Shown: positions 22,571-33,330 of the stretch, in pieces
Position numbering within the stretch: the first letter of the stretch is position 1
Layout: every line of letters begins with the position of its first letter
Source of the DNA: Romanomermis culicivorax
Lineage: Eukaryota > Nematoda > Enoplea > Mermithida > Mermithidae
Length of the DNA stretch: 64,000 bases
NCBI GenBank assembly: GCA_963922205.1
Contig: CAWUHX010000018.1
Span: 62,001-126,000, forward strand
Reading direction: 5' to 3'
Position numbers and translations under genes: made by a program
Notes under the pieces: generated by a model
The model's input: only the letters and a program-made list of their open reading frames with translations
Told to the model about the DNA's origin: nothing
Database searches by the model: none

Positions 22571-22828
22571 GTGTGTGGACATTCCATGTCCCGATTCTTG
22601 TGCTCTTTTTGGCTGAGAATATCCCTCCCATTAGGCACTGGACTCCGTCCCTGGTTTCCTCCAGTACCATCACATTTGAAATGAGATTCCTGCCACATTC
22701 TCCAAAATTTCTGCTTTCATTTGCCGTTTCTGTAGCGGTTTGGGTTTTTACAGGGATGGATAGCTAGCCCGACACCCAACCCTCCTCCTTTCTCATCTGG
22801 GCTTGGGACCGGCATTGGCAGAGTTCAA

Positions 22829-22839
22829 GTAACAAGATA
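22829..22839. repeat. Target site duplication of the LINE, right copy
   Basis: GTAACAAGATA is the partner of 19675-19685. Confidence 0.85.
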
Positions 22840-24031
22840 GGTTCCGTCTTAATGGGCAGCAATTTAGGATGAAGTACACATCTGCTGGAAGTGTGCAGTT
22901 TGAGAAGTTTATCCCCTATGCTGTGAGAGACATATCTGGCCTTGCCATCATATGACCGAGCATAGGCTTCCCGTGATTTCTCAATCTAACTCTGAATTAA
23001 GGTCAGGGCATTCCTAAAATGCCATTTGACCTCTATACCATACGTTGGAAACATCATTGATATGTGCCAGAGGATTGAAAGAGAGTGTGGCACCAGCAGG
23101 TAGCATGGTCATGCAACCATGAAGGAGTTCAAAGGGTGAGTAACCTGTGGACTCATTTATGCTAATGTTGACGGCAAACACAGCATATGATAGGTGTTCA
23201 TCCCAACTATATGTCCTTGATGCACATACATAAGCAACTGTGCAGCCAGAATTTGATTAACTCTCTCTACTTCGCCCTTTGTCATGGTATCATAGGCAGT
23301 AGAGTGGATTTTCTTCATTGATCAGATAGCAGTGAATACGGCCATCAGGTTTGATGTGAAATCAGTACCACAATCAGATTGAAGAATCTGCGATACCCCC
23401 TGCCAACAGACGATTTGCATGACAAAAAGTCAGGCAATAGTTTGCACAGTAATATCCAGTGTTGTGAAAGCATTTCATGAAGTATCTATGAAGACGACAA
23501 TGAAATGTTTGCCAGCTTTGCTAGTGGTCATGGTTCCCATACAGTCGACCCCTACCTGATGAAATGGTCCTGTGATGGTGATAGGTTTCAGGGTAGCTGT
23601 GGTCTTCTGTCAAGCAGGCTTATTCCATTGGCAAAGATAACACCACTGACAAAAGAACTTGATGTCCTGACTGAGGGATGGCCAGTGGTATGTGCGAGCT
23701 ATGAGCCATGCAGTATATTCAGCACCACAAAAATGTCCAGCTATGATGTCATCATGACCTGCCTGGATAATGGTAGTCACCATGGATCTAGGTATCACAA
23801 TCTTGTTTGACTCCCCTGTCCACTTCTGAAGGACATTATCCAACAGATGGTAATGAGCAACATCATCCTGATCACCCAAAGGTTTGAGGGATCAAATGAT
23901 GCGGGCTAGTTCAGGATCCCCTTGTTGAGCTGCAAGAGGGTCTAGGTGCTTCGCACCAATGGATATCATTGCATGATTCCCTGTTCAATCCAGGTGCTGA
24001 GCTGCACACCTAGGTGACCATCATCACATAT
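22840..24031 (-). pseudogene. pol: Element E pol, integrase
   Basis: The minus-strand frame 23879-23610 holds the zinc-binding segment (AGHFCGAEYTAWLIARTYHW, FFCQWCYLCQ). Downstream come the core blocks in broken frames: GVDCMGT, KAGKHFIVVFID, ILQSDCGTDFTS and GEVERVNQ, near 23540 to 23260, which hold the Asp-Asp-Glu positions. Several stops interrupt it. The closest relatives in the window are elements D and F. It is cut by the LINE on the left and the hAT element on the right. Confidence 0.8.
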
Positions 24032-24039
24032 CCCTCTGG
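24032..24039. repeat. Target site duplication of hAT element 1, left copy (CCCTCTGG)
   Basis: This 8 bp repeat matches 25014-25021 exactly; 8 bp duplications are typical of hAT. Confidence 0.85.
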
Positions 24040-25013
24040 CAGCGATCGACCGGGTACCCCCGCCTGGCCCGGTCCAAATATTACTGGGTGTCGGGCTCAA
24101 AATTTTGCATGCTATTTTTTGATTTCTCGTAAAATGGAATAAATGGTGTGTAACATTAAAGTTGTTCCGTTCATTTTATATACTGTCTATTTGCGTTAAT
24201 TACAATAAAATGTTTACAATTGAATTTCGGCAAATAAATATTGTAAATATTGTAAAAAAAGTTTTCATCTTCTCTTTCCTGTTTGCGTTTTCACTTTTTA
24301 TATTTTATTTTGTTTAAGATTGTTTTATGAAGTCATCTGATTTTACTTTTACATAAACCTATTTTTATTTACAGCTTAATTAACTTGTATATTTTTATTG
24401 ATAATATGTCATCTGCTTTGTGGATGTTCTTCGATTTAAAATCCAATGATCGATCGACGGCAATTTGCAAAATTTGCAAGATATGCATTTCACCAGGCAG
24501 TGGACTTTTGGCTTCAAAGTGGGGCAATGGTTCACATTCGGCATCTTAGTGTAGCTGCTGACATAGCTAACGATGATGGAAACAGATTGCTGCCAGGAAA
24601 TGTGAATAAATTAGTTTTTCTCAAATACAATATTCGCAAAAGTTCGTGTTGAAAAAATTCTTTTCATTGTTTGTTCACATTTTTCAAATCATTTTTGCTT
24701 TTGTATACTTTTCGTCTTTTTTTCATTTTGTTTGTTGTACTTTCAAAATATGGGATGGCATTTTTATGTGATTTCATATTTTGGGTACATGTGTTGAACT
24801 TGTTTTTTTCGTTTTTCTTATTTTTATATTTAGTCAATTCCGATTTTTAAAATAAACGTTCATTTAAACTTGATTTTCGATTCCGACTTTTAGATAAATA
24901 TTAAATGCATATATTATATGTTACATACATATTACGTAATAAGCCCTGGCCTGTACCCAGGCCCGGTAAATTATCGAAGCCCGGGGTAAAATTTTGAGCC
25001 CGGTTGATCGCTG
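24040..25013 (+). mobile_element. hAT-type DNA transposon, internally deleted, 974 bp
   Basis: The ends are CAGCGATCGACCGGG and, inverted, CAGCGATCAACCGGG, one mismatch in 15. An 8 bp duplication flanks the element. The ends also share GGGCTCAAAATTTT-type sequence near the termini. Inside are only the two extremes of a transposase gene, so it is a non-autonomous deletion derivative. The middle is AT-rich. It interrupts element E pol. Confidence 0.85.
24406..24652 (+). pseudogene. Remnant of hAT transposase (BED finger start joined to C-terminal end)
   Basis: The ATG at 24406 starts MSSALWMFFDLKSNDRSTAI followed by CKICK, matching the N-terminal BED-type zinc finger of hAT transposases (Trp/Phe-Phe then C-x2-C). 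The frame stops at 24549. In another frame the sequence continues to NRLLPGNVNKLVFLKYNIRK near 24580-24652, which resembles the extreme C-terminus of the hAT dimerisation domain. The catalytic core and the rest of the finger are missing. It is a decayed internal-deletion product with no activity. Confidence 0.7.
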
Positions 25014-25021
25014 CCCTCTGG
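25014..25021. repeat. Target site duplication of hAT element 1, right copy
   Basis: CCCTCTGG is the partner of 24032-24039. Confidence 0.85.
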
Positions 25022-27180
25022 TCAGTAGAGTGGAGTAGTGTCAATACTCTGACCAGTGAGGGACGTAGGATCTAGCAGGCGGGATAATGCATCAGCACTA
25101 TCATTAGACTGACCCTTTTGGGGTGGTATGGTCAGTTTGAACTCAGCAAGAGTGAGTCCTCATCTAACAATGCCAGCAGAGGGATTTGGTTTTTTCAATA
25201 CTGTTTTGACTGCAGTATGGTCAGTCTGAAAGACCACCTCATGTTGAAAGAGGTATGGTGGAAAGTGCTCGACAAAGTGGACAACAGCGTAGAGTAGTTT
25301 TTCTCAGCTACTGTTAATCCCCAGCTCGCCTAAGTGACAGGATGATCATGTCCATTTTCATCCAATTGGCTCAAAACTGCACCTATTCCCGAAATAATAG
25401 CATCCATCTGGAGGTTGAAGGATTTGGAGAAGTCCAGATGGCCCAAAATAAGTGGATTGGTCAGAAATCATTGGAGTTCATCAAACCCCTCCTGCTTAGC
25501 TTTTGACCACTGGAAAGTGACCACTTTCCATAAGAGCTTGGTGAGAGGCTCGCTGAGGCGGGCACAACCATGGATGAAACACCTATAGTGTGACACAAGG
25601 CCAAGAAAGGACTTGATGTCTTTGGCATTTTGTGGAATGGGGAGGTTGTGGAGGGCAGCAAGTTTGGCTTTATCTGGTTCTAGGCCTAGCTGTGAGATAC
25701 AGTAGTCAAGATACTCAACCTCCAAGTGTTAAAGTTTGCACTTCCTCAGTCTGAGCTTCATCCCACCCTGGGGAGGATGAGAGAAGACATCTGCTAGGAG
25801 CTGGAACATTTGGGTGTGGGAATGGCTGAACACCAAAATGTTGTCAATGTATGTCAGTGCCGTGCACCATTGGATTCCTGTAAGTAGTAGATTCATGAGA
25901 TGTTAGAGTGTCCCTCGGGCATTGCACAAACGAAAAGGCAAATAATTGCACTCGTAAAGTCCAATGGGCATATCGAACACCATCTTTTCCTTATCTGCCT
26001 CGGCAATCAGGATTGACCAATAGCCATTTGCCTGATCAAGAGTAGTGAAGTATTTCCTTCCCTTGAGAGTGTCTAGGATGTCATTGATCCTCAGAAGGGG
26101 GTAGACATCCTTTTTCATGACCTTGTTAAGGCCATAGAAATCAACACACATACAGTGAGAACAATTTTTCTTGCACACCAGGGCAGTATTAGTGACCCAT
26201 GGTGACCTGCTTAGCCTGATAATACCCTTGTCCTGAAGTGTTTTGACCTCAAGCATAATGAGATCTTTTTCCTTAGGTGAAGTCCGATAAGGAAAATGGC
26301 AAACTGGGCGGGCATCACCCATGCTGATTTTGTGCTGAATGAGATCAGTGGAACCTGTGTCCTTCTCATTAATGGCATAAAGGTCGGTATAAGACATCAG
26401 TAGGATGAGCAATGCTGTCCGGTCCCATGGGGAGATATTTGATGAGATTGCAGCATTGGATTCGACCCAACTGCCATCAAGGACAATGTCTGATATGACC
26501 TGTGACCCCTGTAAGCAATCAGCATGCATCTGCACATCACTGATGGTCATGTGTGGGTAGAGAACCATAGAATGTGTATTCTGGTTAATTACCTGTAAGG
26601 GTATGTGGCTGTTCGGGACACTACTAACCCTTCCAGCAAAATACATGTTTCTGTGAGATCCTGTGAGATGCTTAGGGAAGAAAGCCACCTCAGGTATGTT
26701 GGCATAAATTGGTGGTAGGGGTACAGTAAACTGTGTATGTGAGCAAGGTTCAAGGACAATCAGATCCTCTAGGGGCAGATGGTCAGAGTAGTCCAACTGG
26801 CTCTCTATAGCTCCTAGTGATTCAATCAAGGGCAACTCGACCCCTGCATGGTCAGTGATAGACGGTGTGCATGCCAGGAAGAAGTCCAGTGTCCTCTGGT
26901 TGACCCACATGATGACGCAACTGAGGATGCTTGTGAGGGTGCCTTGAGATGGAAGAAGCCCTTGACCTTGATCTTGACCCTGACCTATGGGAGGTCCTTG
27001 ATAGTGAACATGCATTCTCCCACCACAGGTCAATCTGGTCAATCTCTGACATTGTCAGGAGAAGGGGCGGTTGTACCACATTCAACATACATACTTTAGG
27101 TTGATAATCAAGTATGATGGTGTTGAACTGCTCAAGGAAATCCAGACTAAATCCCTGGGGCCAGTCAAGAGATCTGGATA
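25022..27180 (-). pseudogene. pol: Element E pol: retropepsin tail, RT and RNase H
   Basis: Near 27180-27080 the frame reads LDFLEQFNTIILDYQPKVCM, like the end of a retropepsin. Frame 27042-25903 holds RT: FPYRTSPKEKDLIMLEVKTL, SPWVTNTALVCKK, FTTLDQANGYWSILIAEADK, LPFRLCNA. Then a stop, and TYIDNILVFSHS where YxDD is expected, so the second catalytic Asp is Asn. Frame 25725-25461 has EVEYLDYCISQLG and IKSFLGLVSHYRCFIHGC. RNase H remnants (NLQMDAIISGIGAVLSQLDE) follow to about 25100. Sequence is closest to elements D and F. Stops, the YIDN change, the LINE and the hAT insertion all disable it. Confidence 0.85.
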
Positions 27181-27195
27181 AGCTACCTAGAATAG

Positions 27196-27262
27196 TCTTT
27201 TGAGGTGCTCAAGATAGACTATCACTGAGGTGCTTTTGAGGTGCTCAAGATAGACTATCATA
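27196..27262. repeat. Short direct repeat at the gag-pro junction of element E
   Basis: The block GAGGTGCTCAAGATAGACTA occurs twice, near 27202 and 27236. It sits where nucleocapsid and, by comparison with D and F, env sequence would be expected. It may mark a deletion scar. Confidence 0.5.
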
Positions 27263-27610
27263 GCAGGTAGGTTGAGGAGATCCACTGCTAAATTCCTGGT
27301 AGGAGGCAAGAGCAGCAACCGTAAGGATTGACTCCAAAAAGGCAATTTTATATGCATGATCAGTTTTATTCACACTTTTCAGGGTGAAGAAATGGGTCAA
27401 GTGGGGTAAAAAATCAGCAATAATTTACCAAAAGCACTCAAAAAGGTAGGGGGAGCCATGAAACTGGAAAGGGGAGGGTGCCTCTGACTAGTCATGACTT
27501 CCAACTTTTGGTGCAATGGTCAAAGTGCATTCCTGGATGAAGCCTGAACTGTGTTCTCAATCTGTGCTGGGAGGTCAACTTCCAACAAGCATTTTTTGAG
27601 AAGTCGTTCT
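27250..27610 (-). pseudogene. gag: Element E gag fragment (capsid part)
   Basis: Broken minus-strand frames read MLVEVDLPAQIENTVQASSR, LHQKLEVMTSQ, PPTFLSAFGK and AYKIAFLESILTVAALASYQ. These line up in order with element F gag (LEQVLKRTLHTIVYPMQQKL, RPPPMFSGALGQ, RLAYLEANFSGAALASFREL). Zinc knuckles are absent, and the sequence jumps almost directly to the protease. The fragment is inactive. Confidence 0.6.
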
Positions 27611-27659
27611 CCTGTAGGGTGGCTAGACCTGATTGGTGAACTTGTAAAGTGATTCTATC

Positions 27660-28640
27660 AAACTGAATAGAGAGAGACTGTTTGGTCAGTACAGACTGGG
27701 TACAAAGATGACAAGAATTTCAAGGTATCTCTATTATGGAAAGAAAAAGTAAGTTTTACTCTTTTAATTTCATAGCAAAGGAGTGTGTGAATTTCTTTTT
27801 CATTTATGCGATGGTGTTTTGGCCAGTGTAAACGGATTGTTCTTTTGAATTTAAGACTAGCAGCCATGGTGACTGGGCTAGTACAAGAGAACAAGGTTGT
27901 AGAAACCAAAATGATCAGGTCAACACAGAAGGGAATTTATCTGGTCACCTGTGATAAGTATAAGCATAGCCTGGTTTATGGGGAAATGATCTTGACCAAA
28001 AGTTTGAAAATGGGGTCCTGGGCCCAGCTATTTTGGATGAAATGAAAGAATTTTAGATAAATGGGCCGTTTCCCTGCCTGAGAATGAAGTAGTGGGTGTC
28101 TAACCACATGTGAAGATGGGAAACCCATTCAGAAGTGAATTTTATTTGGAGGTTAGCCACTTGTACTGAACTACAGACCTTGGGGATGAGGCAGACTCGT
28201 GGCTGATAAGATCCTACTCACCAGGAGTAGGGCATGATGTATCTAAAAAATAAGGAACGGGGTCAACTTAAAGTAAACATAAGAGGGAGATAAATAGGGA
28301 AAAAACTAATTTACAACCTATTGACATAAAGGGGCTGTGCTGTTACATAACAGGCCTCACTCACCAGGAGCAATTGCAATCTCTGTGCAGTGAGATGGAC
28401 TACACAGGAGGTTTCATGGAAGAAGAACACTCACAAATATTTACAGCTCTGCCCAAAACGGGAGCTTGCATTTTGAACAGAATGGACACTCTCCAGGAGT
28501 ATTATATACAGCTGGTGGTCGGGTTAGTGATCACTGAGATGCAATGAGGCTCACAGGTCACACAGTTGAACTGAGGAAAGAGCACGGGTACCAAGGGTGC
28601 TATTCTGTCACACTCAGTCAGTAAAAAGAAAATGGGGTCC
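27660..28640. other. Probable 5' end of element E and flanking sequence, unassigned
   Basis: A minus-strand frame at 27909-27658 (83 codons) has no recognised similarity. A segment around AATGGGGTCCTGGGCCCA occurs at 28009-28037 and again at 28631-28658. A 5' LTR for element E should lie here, but I could not match it to the 18712-18897 segment. Confidence 0.35.
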
Positions 28641-28850
28641 TGGGCCCAACTATTTTAGTTAGGAATGCTGAGGCAGACTCAAGCATCCAAGGATGCATGG
28701 GTACAAGGTGATCCTTCTTTGACATTCAGTCAGTGAGCGTATACTGCTGAGGCAAACTCTAGCAGTTCTTGCTGAGGTGAACTCTAGCAAGTTTTGCTGA
28801 GGTGGACCCTAGCAATGTAGCTGAGGGGGACTTGAGTAATGTTCCAGACC
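28640..28850. repeat. Degenerate tandem repeat, about 26 bp unit
   Basis: Units like GCTGAGGTGAACTCTAGCAA recur about five times between 28670 and 28830, with drift. No gene is present. Confidence 0.6.
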
Positions 28851-29490
28851 AAGTGATGACTTTCAGAAACCATAGAGGCAGACTCTGGGTGGGAGTGACT
28901 CTAGTAGGGAGGTCATTAGGCCGGCTAACGAAAGCATTCAAATGTAGTAATAGTATATTACATGGGGCCCTGTACACTCTAGGCCCAGCTGGAGGCTGTG
29001 CCACAGTACTTAGGGAACCACCATAGTAGAGACACTAAAGAAGATCATAGAAGAAAGCTTAGAGAAGGAATTCAAAGGAAGAAAAAGAAATGTACAAGAA
29101 GGCTACTATGCTTTTGAGGGTGTCAAACACAGGCAATACCAATTGCAAATGTTGGACATTTACTTGGGCAGAGTAGCCAACAAGCTGAGGCTGAGTGTAA
29201 CCCCTTCAAACCTGCAGTTAAAGCACAAGGGAGCCACATGCTGATTAGTGTTGTTGCTACCCAGGTAAACAACCTGATACAGTATCACAGACTAAAGAGC
29301 ATCTCAGGTGGCATATGCATCTTGACTGATGTTTCCCAGACATCAGTTCCACACAAGACACCAACCCTTTTGAGCTAGCCCCAGGTGGTAGGGCGATGCA
29401 CCAATAACCACCTACTCCTCAAGTGGCAAACTCAAAACACCAACAGTAACCTGGTGCTAACGTTAAGGGTAAGGTTGTAAACCAACATGT
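28851..29490. other. No recognised feature
   Basis: This is non-coding sequence between two repeat arrays. Only short frames occur, none with a recognisable domain. Confidence 0.5.
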
Positions 29491-30030
29491 GCCCTCAGTG
29501 CCCATGGCAGGTGCCCTTGATATGAGTGACCAGAGTAACATGTTGCAGCAGTAGACATCAGGGAGAAGGGCTGCAAGATCAGCAAACCCCTGCAGTAACA
29601 GGAAATGTTGCTGTTGCAGAGACATCAAGAATAGGGCTGTCAGGCCAGCTACCCCAGTGCAGAAACATGAAACATTGTCATTGTGGATGTCAGGGATAGG
29701 GCAGTGGAGCCAGCTACCCCAATGTAGCAACACAAAATGTTGCTGTTGCAGGCATCAGGGGGAGGGCCATGAGACCAGCAACCCCTATGCAAGACCATGA
29801 GATGCTGCTGTTGCAGACATCAGAGACAGGGTCTGTAAGACCAACTAATCCCTAAACCTTGCTGATGTCAGGATTAGGGCTGTAAGACCACAAACCCCCA
29901 ATGCAACAACATAAGGCGTTGCTGTTGCTGACATCAGGGATAGGGCTGTGAGACCAACAAATCCATTAACAGCAACATAAGATATTTCTGCTGCCCTCAG
30001 GAGGTGGGTCTGTAAGACCAGCCACCCCTC
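29490..30030. repeat. Degenerate tandem repeat, about 60 bp unit
   Basis: Units resembling GACATCAGGGATAGGGCTGT, followed by GAGACCAGCAACCCC and a ...ATGTTGCTGTTGCA tail, recur roughly eight times. The 104-codon minus frame at 29733-29419 is generated by this array and is not a gene. Confidence 0.75.
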
Positions 30031-30610
30031 TAGAGAAAGAACAAGAGTGACCTTACAGTAAGTAGACATGTATGTAATAGATGGTACTTATGTAAGGGTG
30101 TCATATGGTAGCACTTTTGTGTGCATGAATAAAATGTGGATTGTACTAGTTTTTGTTTTGAAATGATGTTTGTTTGGATAGAAAAAGTTTTTATGTATAA
30201 GAAAAGTGAAAGAATGATTGTTGATTCTGTTTTTTTGAGATTAGAAAAGTGGGTTTTGGGAAATGAATGTGTTTGTTTCTGGGTCACACAAAAGCCTACA
30301 TACGGCAAAGGAAAAGGAAAGAAGATAAATAAAATATAAAGATAAGAAAATGAAAAATTTTATGTGTACATGTTTTATATGTGTCAACAGTAATTTGGAG
30401 CTTATCCTCAACTAGCAAAGGGACACTGACAATGCTCAAGTTGAGAAAAGAAAAAAAATAGAGAGTACTGTACCCAAATAACACAGTCACAGACATACAT
30501 GACATCCAGGATCAAACATGAAGGGTATACTGTATCTTGGGGTTGTGAACTGTCCAAAGTTATGGGGTCATAGACCTCCAAAACTGAGATACTCAAGTAC
30601 ACAGGTACGG
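30031..30610. other. No recognised feature
   Basis: AT-rich spacer between the repeat array and element D. No coding or repeat assignment can be made. Confidence 0.5.
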
Positions 30611-30614
30611 GTAT
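30611..30614. repeat. Target site duplication of element D, left copy (GTAT)
   Basis: It abuts the 5' LTR and matches 40280-40283. Confidence 0.8.
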
Positions 30615-31383
30615 TGTCATGTAATACAGTTTTAATTTATATTTGCATATTTAAAATTAGTTTAGTATGTTTATTCATTTCGTATTCACATATAAAATGT
30701 CAAGAAATAATATTTGTTTGATTAATTGTTTTATTTTTATTCTCAAAATCTGCATTTTTGCTCCACATGATCAATCTAGCCTAAATTCGAGATTTCTAGA
30801 TTCTTAAACTGTCGAACAGCTTTGCCAATTCATTAACTTAACAGAAGAAAAAGTTCGTCCAAGTCTCTATCAAAAGTGCATAATTACACAGGAAATATGA
30901 TCAAAAGTGAAATTATAGAAACGAACTTATCTTTATGAAAAGCAGTATAACCTTAACAAAGGAAACAACAAAAGGCAAATACGTAAATCCCAAAAGTACA
31001 GCCCTTTATCAATTCTCTCCCAAACAGTTGCCAAGACAAATTTAAGCAGATACCCCCAGGCACGAACACCAACTTTGGAAGGAATAAAAAGGGAGAAGGC
31101 AGAGTTTTGAGTTCAGTGTCTGGTAATTTCGTAGTGAGTTCTTGGAATATGCATCTCCATTTTTTGATCATTTTACTCCACCACGTTACTCTTCTACGTC
31201 GCGACTAATCTGTATTAGTATAATATTGGACCATATTTTTGGGCAGTTAATAAACAAAGAAATTATGACTCCCATCGCACCCCAGGAAAAGAAAGGTATA
31301 TGTTAATTATAGTTTTGTTGTTGTTTGTTTATTAAAAACAAAAAGTACCCAAACTTGATTTTATTGTCAATTGCCCCTTGACA
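30615..31383 (+). repeat. Element D 5' LTR
   Basis: 769 bp, paired with 39511-40279. It begins TGTCATGTAATACAG and ends CCCCTTGACA. A 72-codon frame on the opposite strand is also present in the 3' LTR copy, as expected for a duplicated sequence, and is not taken as a gene. Confidence 0.93.
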
Positions 31384-31386
31384 AAA

Positions 31387-31404
31387 TGGCGAGGCTGGCC
31401 AATA
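31387..31404 (+). other. Candidate primer-binding site of element D
   Basis: TGGCGAGGCTGGCC begins three bases after the 5' LTR. Element F has TGGCGACGCTTGGC in the same place. The shared start suggests the same type of tRNA primer; the tRNA is not identified. Confidence 0.6.
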
Positions 31405-31925
31405 TTTCTTTTTGCAACTTGCAAGGTAGATAAGGCATTATATTTTCTACTAACGTGAGCTGCATATTCGCATAACATTTGCTATTCCACTTCCACACAA
31501 ATTTTTGTCTTTGTGTGACGACGAATTCTTTTCCCTCAGGAATATATTTGCAGGAAATTCTCTTTCTAATTCCACCATAGTGCGACGGCAGTATTCTTAT
31601 TATCCACATCCGTGTGACGACAGTATTCTAATTTTCCGCTTGAGTTGCGACGACAGTATCCTAAATTTTCCGCGTGGGTAGCAACGACAGTTATTGCATT
31701 CATCCGCCTAGAGCAACGACGAATACATAACAAAATTTGTGGGCATCTACGAGTATTTTCTTCCTCTTATATTATTTCTTCCATGTTTTCATTTTTTCCT
31801 TGTCCTTTTTAATTTGGGATGAATATTGTTATTGTTGCAAGCAGATTTTTTTTCTCTTTTCCCACTCAAAGAAATTTTCATCTTTTATCATTATATTTGT
31901 TTTATTCTCTTCATATTTTTGTATT

Positions 31926-33330
31926 ATTTAATTGTGGATTCTACCGATTATCCAGGTAAATCAAATTCCTCTGATACTCAGGCACAATATCCCATACGAC
32001 AAAAATCTACACTTTTTGACGAATATCAACAAATTATTGATCGAGCCAAACTTTCAGTTTTGAAAGATAAATTTATTTTGTCGAAAGGAATGGCTATAGA
32101 TCCCAGCACATTAGAATCTGCTATTCGTCAATCACTCAAGGGAATTCTAAATCCTATTGATCAGCGGTTACAACAACTTGACATCAAATTTGAAAATTTG
32201 GACCTAACTGAAGCTACAGCAGATATAAAAAGATCCATGCCGTTCAATCCTACTCTTTCCATTAGGCCACCACCCTTTTTCTCCAGAGCTATTGGGGAGG
32301 ATTTTACTGAATGGTTCGAAAAACTTGAACACTATATGAAATTACAGGGTGTCCGTGATGATGACGAACAGTTCCTTATAGCTTACTTAGAAGCCCATCT
32401 TACTGGTGCAGCCCAAGCATCTTTCCGGGTACTAAAAGTTGGACAAAACCCACCCACTACCTATGCTAGCTTCAAATTAGCTTTACAAAATTTATACCCT
32501 ATCGGTCAGGACTCTGATATTCACCAATTAATCATCATTGATCGTAAACAGCACCCAGCTGAGACAGTAACTGAATATTATGATGCACTTAGGAAACTTT
32601 CCAATACAGCCTACCCCAACTTTGATGAACAAGCTAAGCAAGCAGTCTATAATTAAGCCAATATTCTTACGTGGATTGAAATCCCAAATTTATGATGCAA
32701 TTAAGAATAATAAGTATGCTACCTTATCCAACGCCTTATCGGGTGCATGTTTTGTCGAATCAGGAATTATTCGTGATAATTTATATAATCCTATTCAACC
32801 TGCTAATGCTATTTCTCTTTTAGCCGCCGATTCCAAAATTAAAAAGTTGGAAACAACTGTAGCCAAATTGCAAACAAAACTGAATCATCAGTTGAGCGAA
32901 CAAGCAAGAACTCCAGAAAATGACGCCAGGATCCCGAAATATCATTCTCAACTTGAATATCGTGCACCAATAGGGCAACTTTGCCACATTTGTAACCGAT
33001 TGGGACACATCGCCCAAAACTGTAGGTCGCCTTGTCAAAACTGCGGACGTACGGGACACAAAACGTCTATGTGCCGTTTGTCTCCACGACAAAGTAATAA
33101 TTATAGAAATTCTAGTTACCAAAATTATAATTCTAGAGACAACCCTAATGTATCATCATCAAATCAAAACTTCCATTATCATTCAAAAAATAGACAAAAC
33201 AGCAGATTCCCAATAAACGGTGTGGGAGAAAATTCTAACAGAAAAAAAAAATTTCATCAGGAAATGTTACTGATTTTGAAGATGATGCCTTACTTTTGTT
33301 TTATCCTGAAACTGACGTTCACGAAATGAT
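31926..33330 (+). pseudogene. gag: Element D gag (capsid and two zinc knuckles, frameshifted)
   Basis: The frame open from 31826 to 32656 and then 32580 to 33329 encodes gag. Blocks are TLFDEYQQIIDRAKLSV, LESAIRQSLKGILNPIDQRL, the capsid start SIRPPPFFSRAIGEDFTEWF, AYLEAHLTGAAQASFRVLK, YASFKLALQNLYPIGQDSD, and zinc knuckles LCHICNRLGHIAQNC and PCQNCGRTGHKTSMC (both C-x2-C-x4-H-x4-C). A frameshift falls near 32640 and another near 33290, just before the next block. The hydrophobic stretch encoded upstream (31826-31925) has no counterpart in element F and is probably untranslated leader or intron. Env follows directly. Confidence 0.88.

Larger units (their letters stand above)
19686..22828 (-). 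mobile_element. Nearly full-length APE-type LINE (RTE-like), 3143 bp
   Basis: This is a non-LTR retrotransposon on the minus strand, with 5' end at 22828 and 3' end at 19686. It ends in an (AAGT)-like tail (CTAAGTCTAAGTAAG) and is flanked by an 11 bp duplication. Its order is endonuclease, RT and a C-terminal tail with no zinc knuckle noticed. The size suits RTE-like elements. Several frameshifts and stops are present, and the RT catalytic Asp is changed. The clade assignment is from impression only. Confidence 0.85.

Noticed and set aside
29419-29733. A 104-codon minus-strand frame with Cys/Leu-rich repeats
   Set aside because: It is the translation of the 60 bp tandem array.
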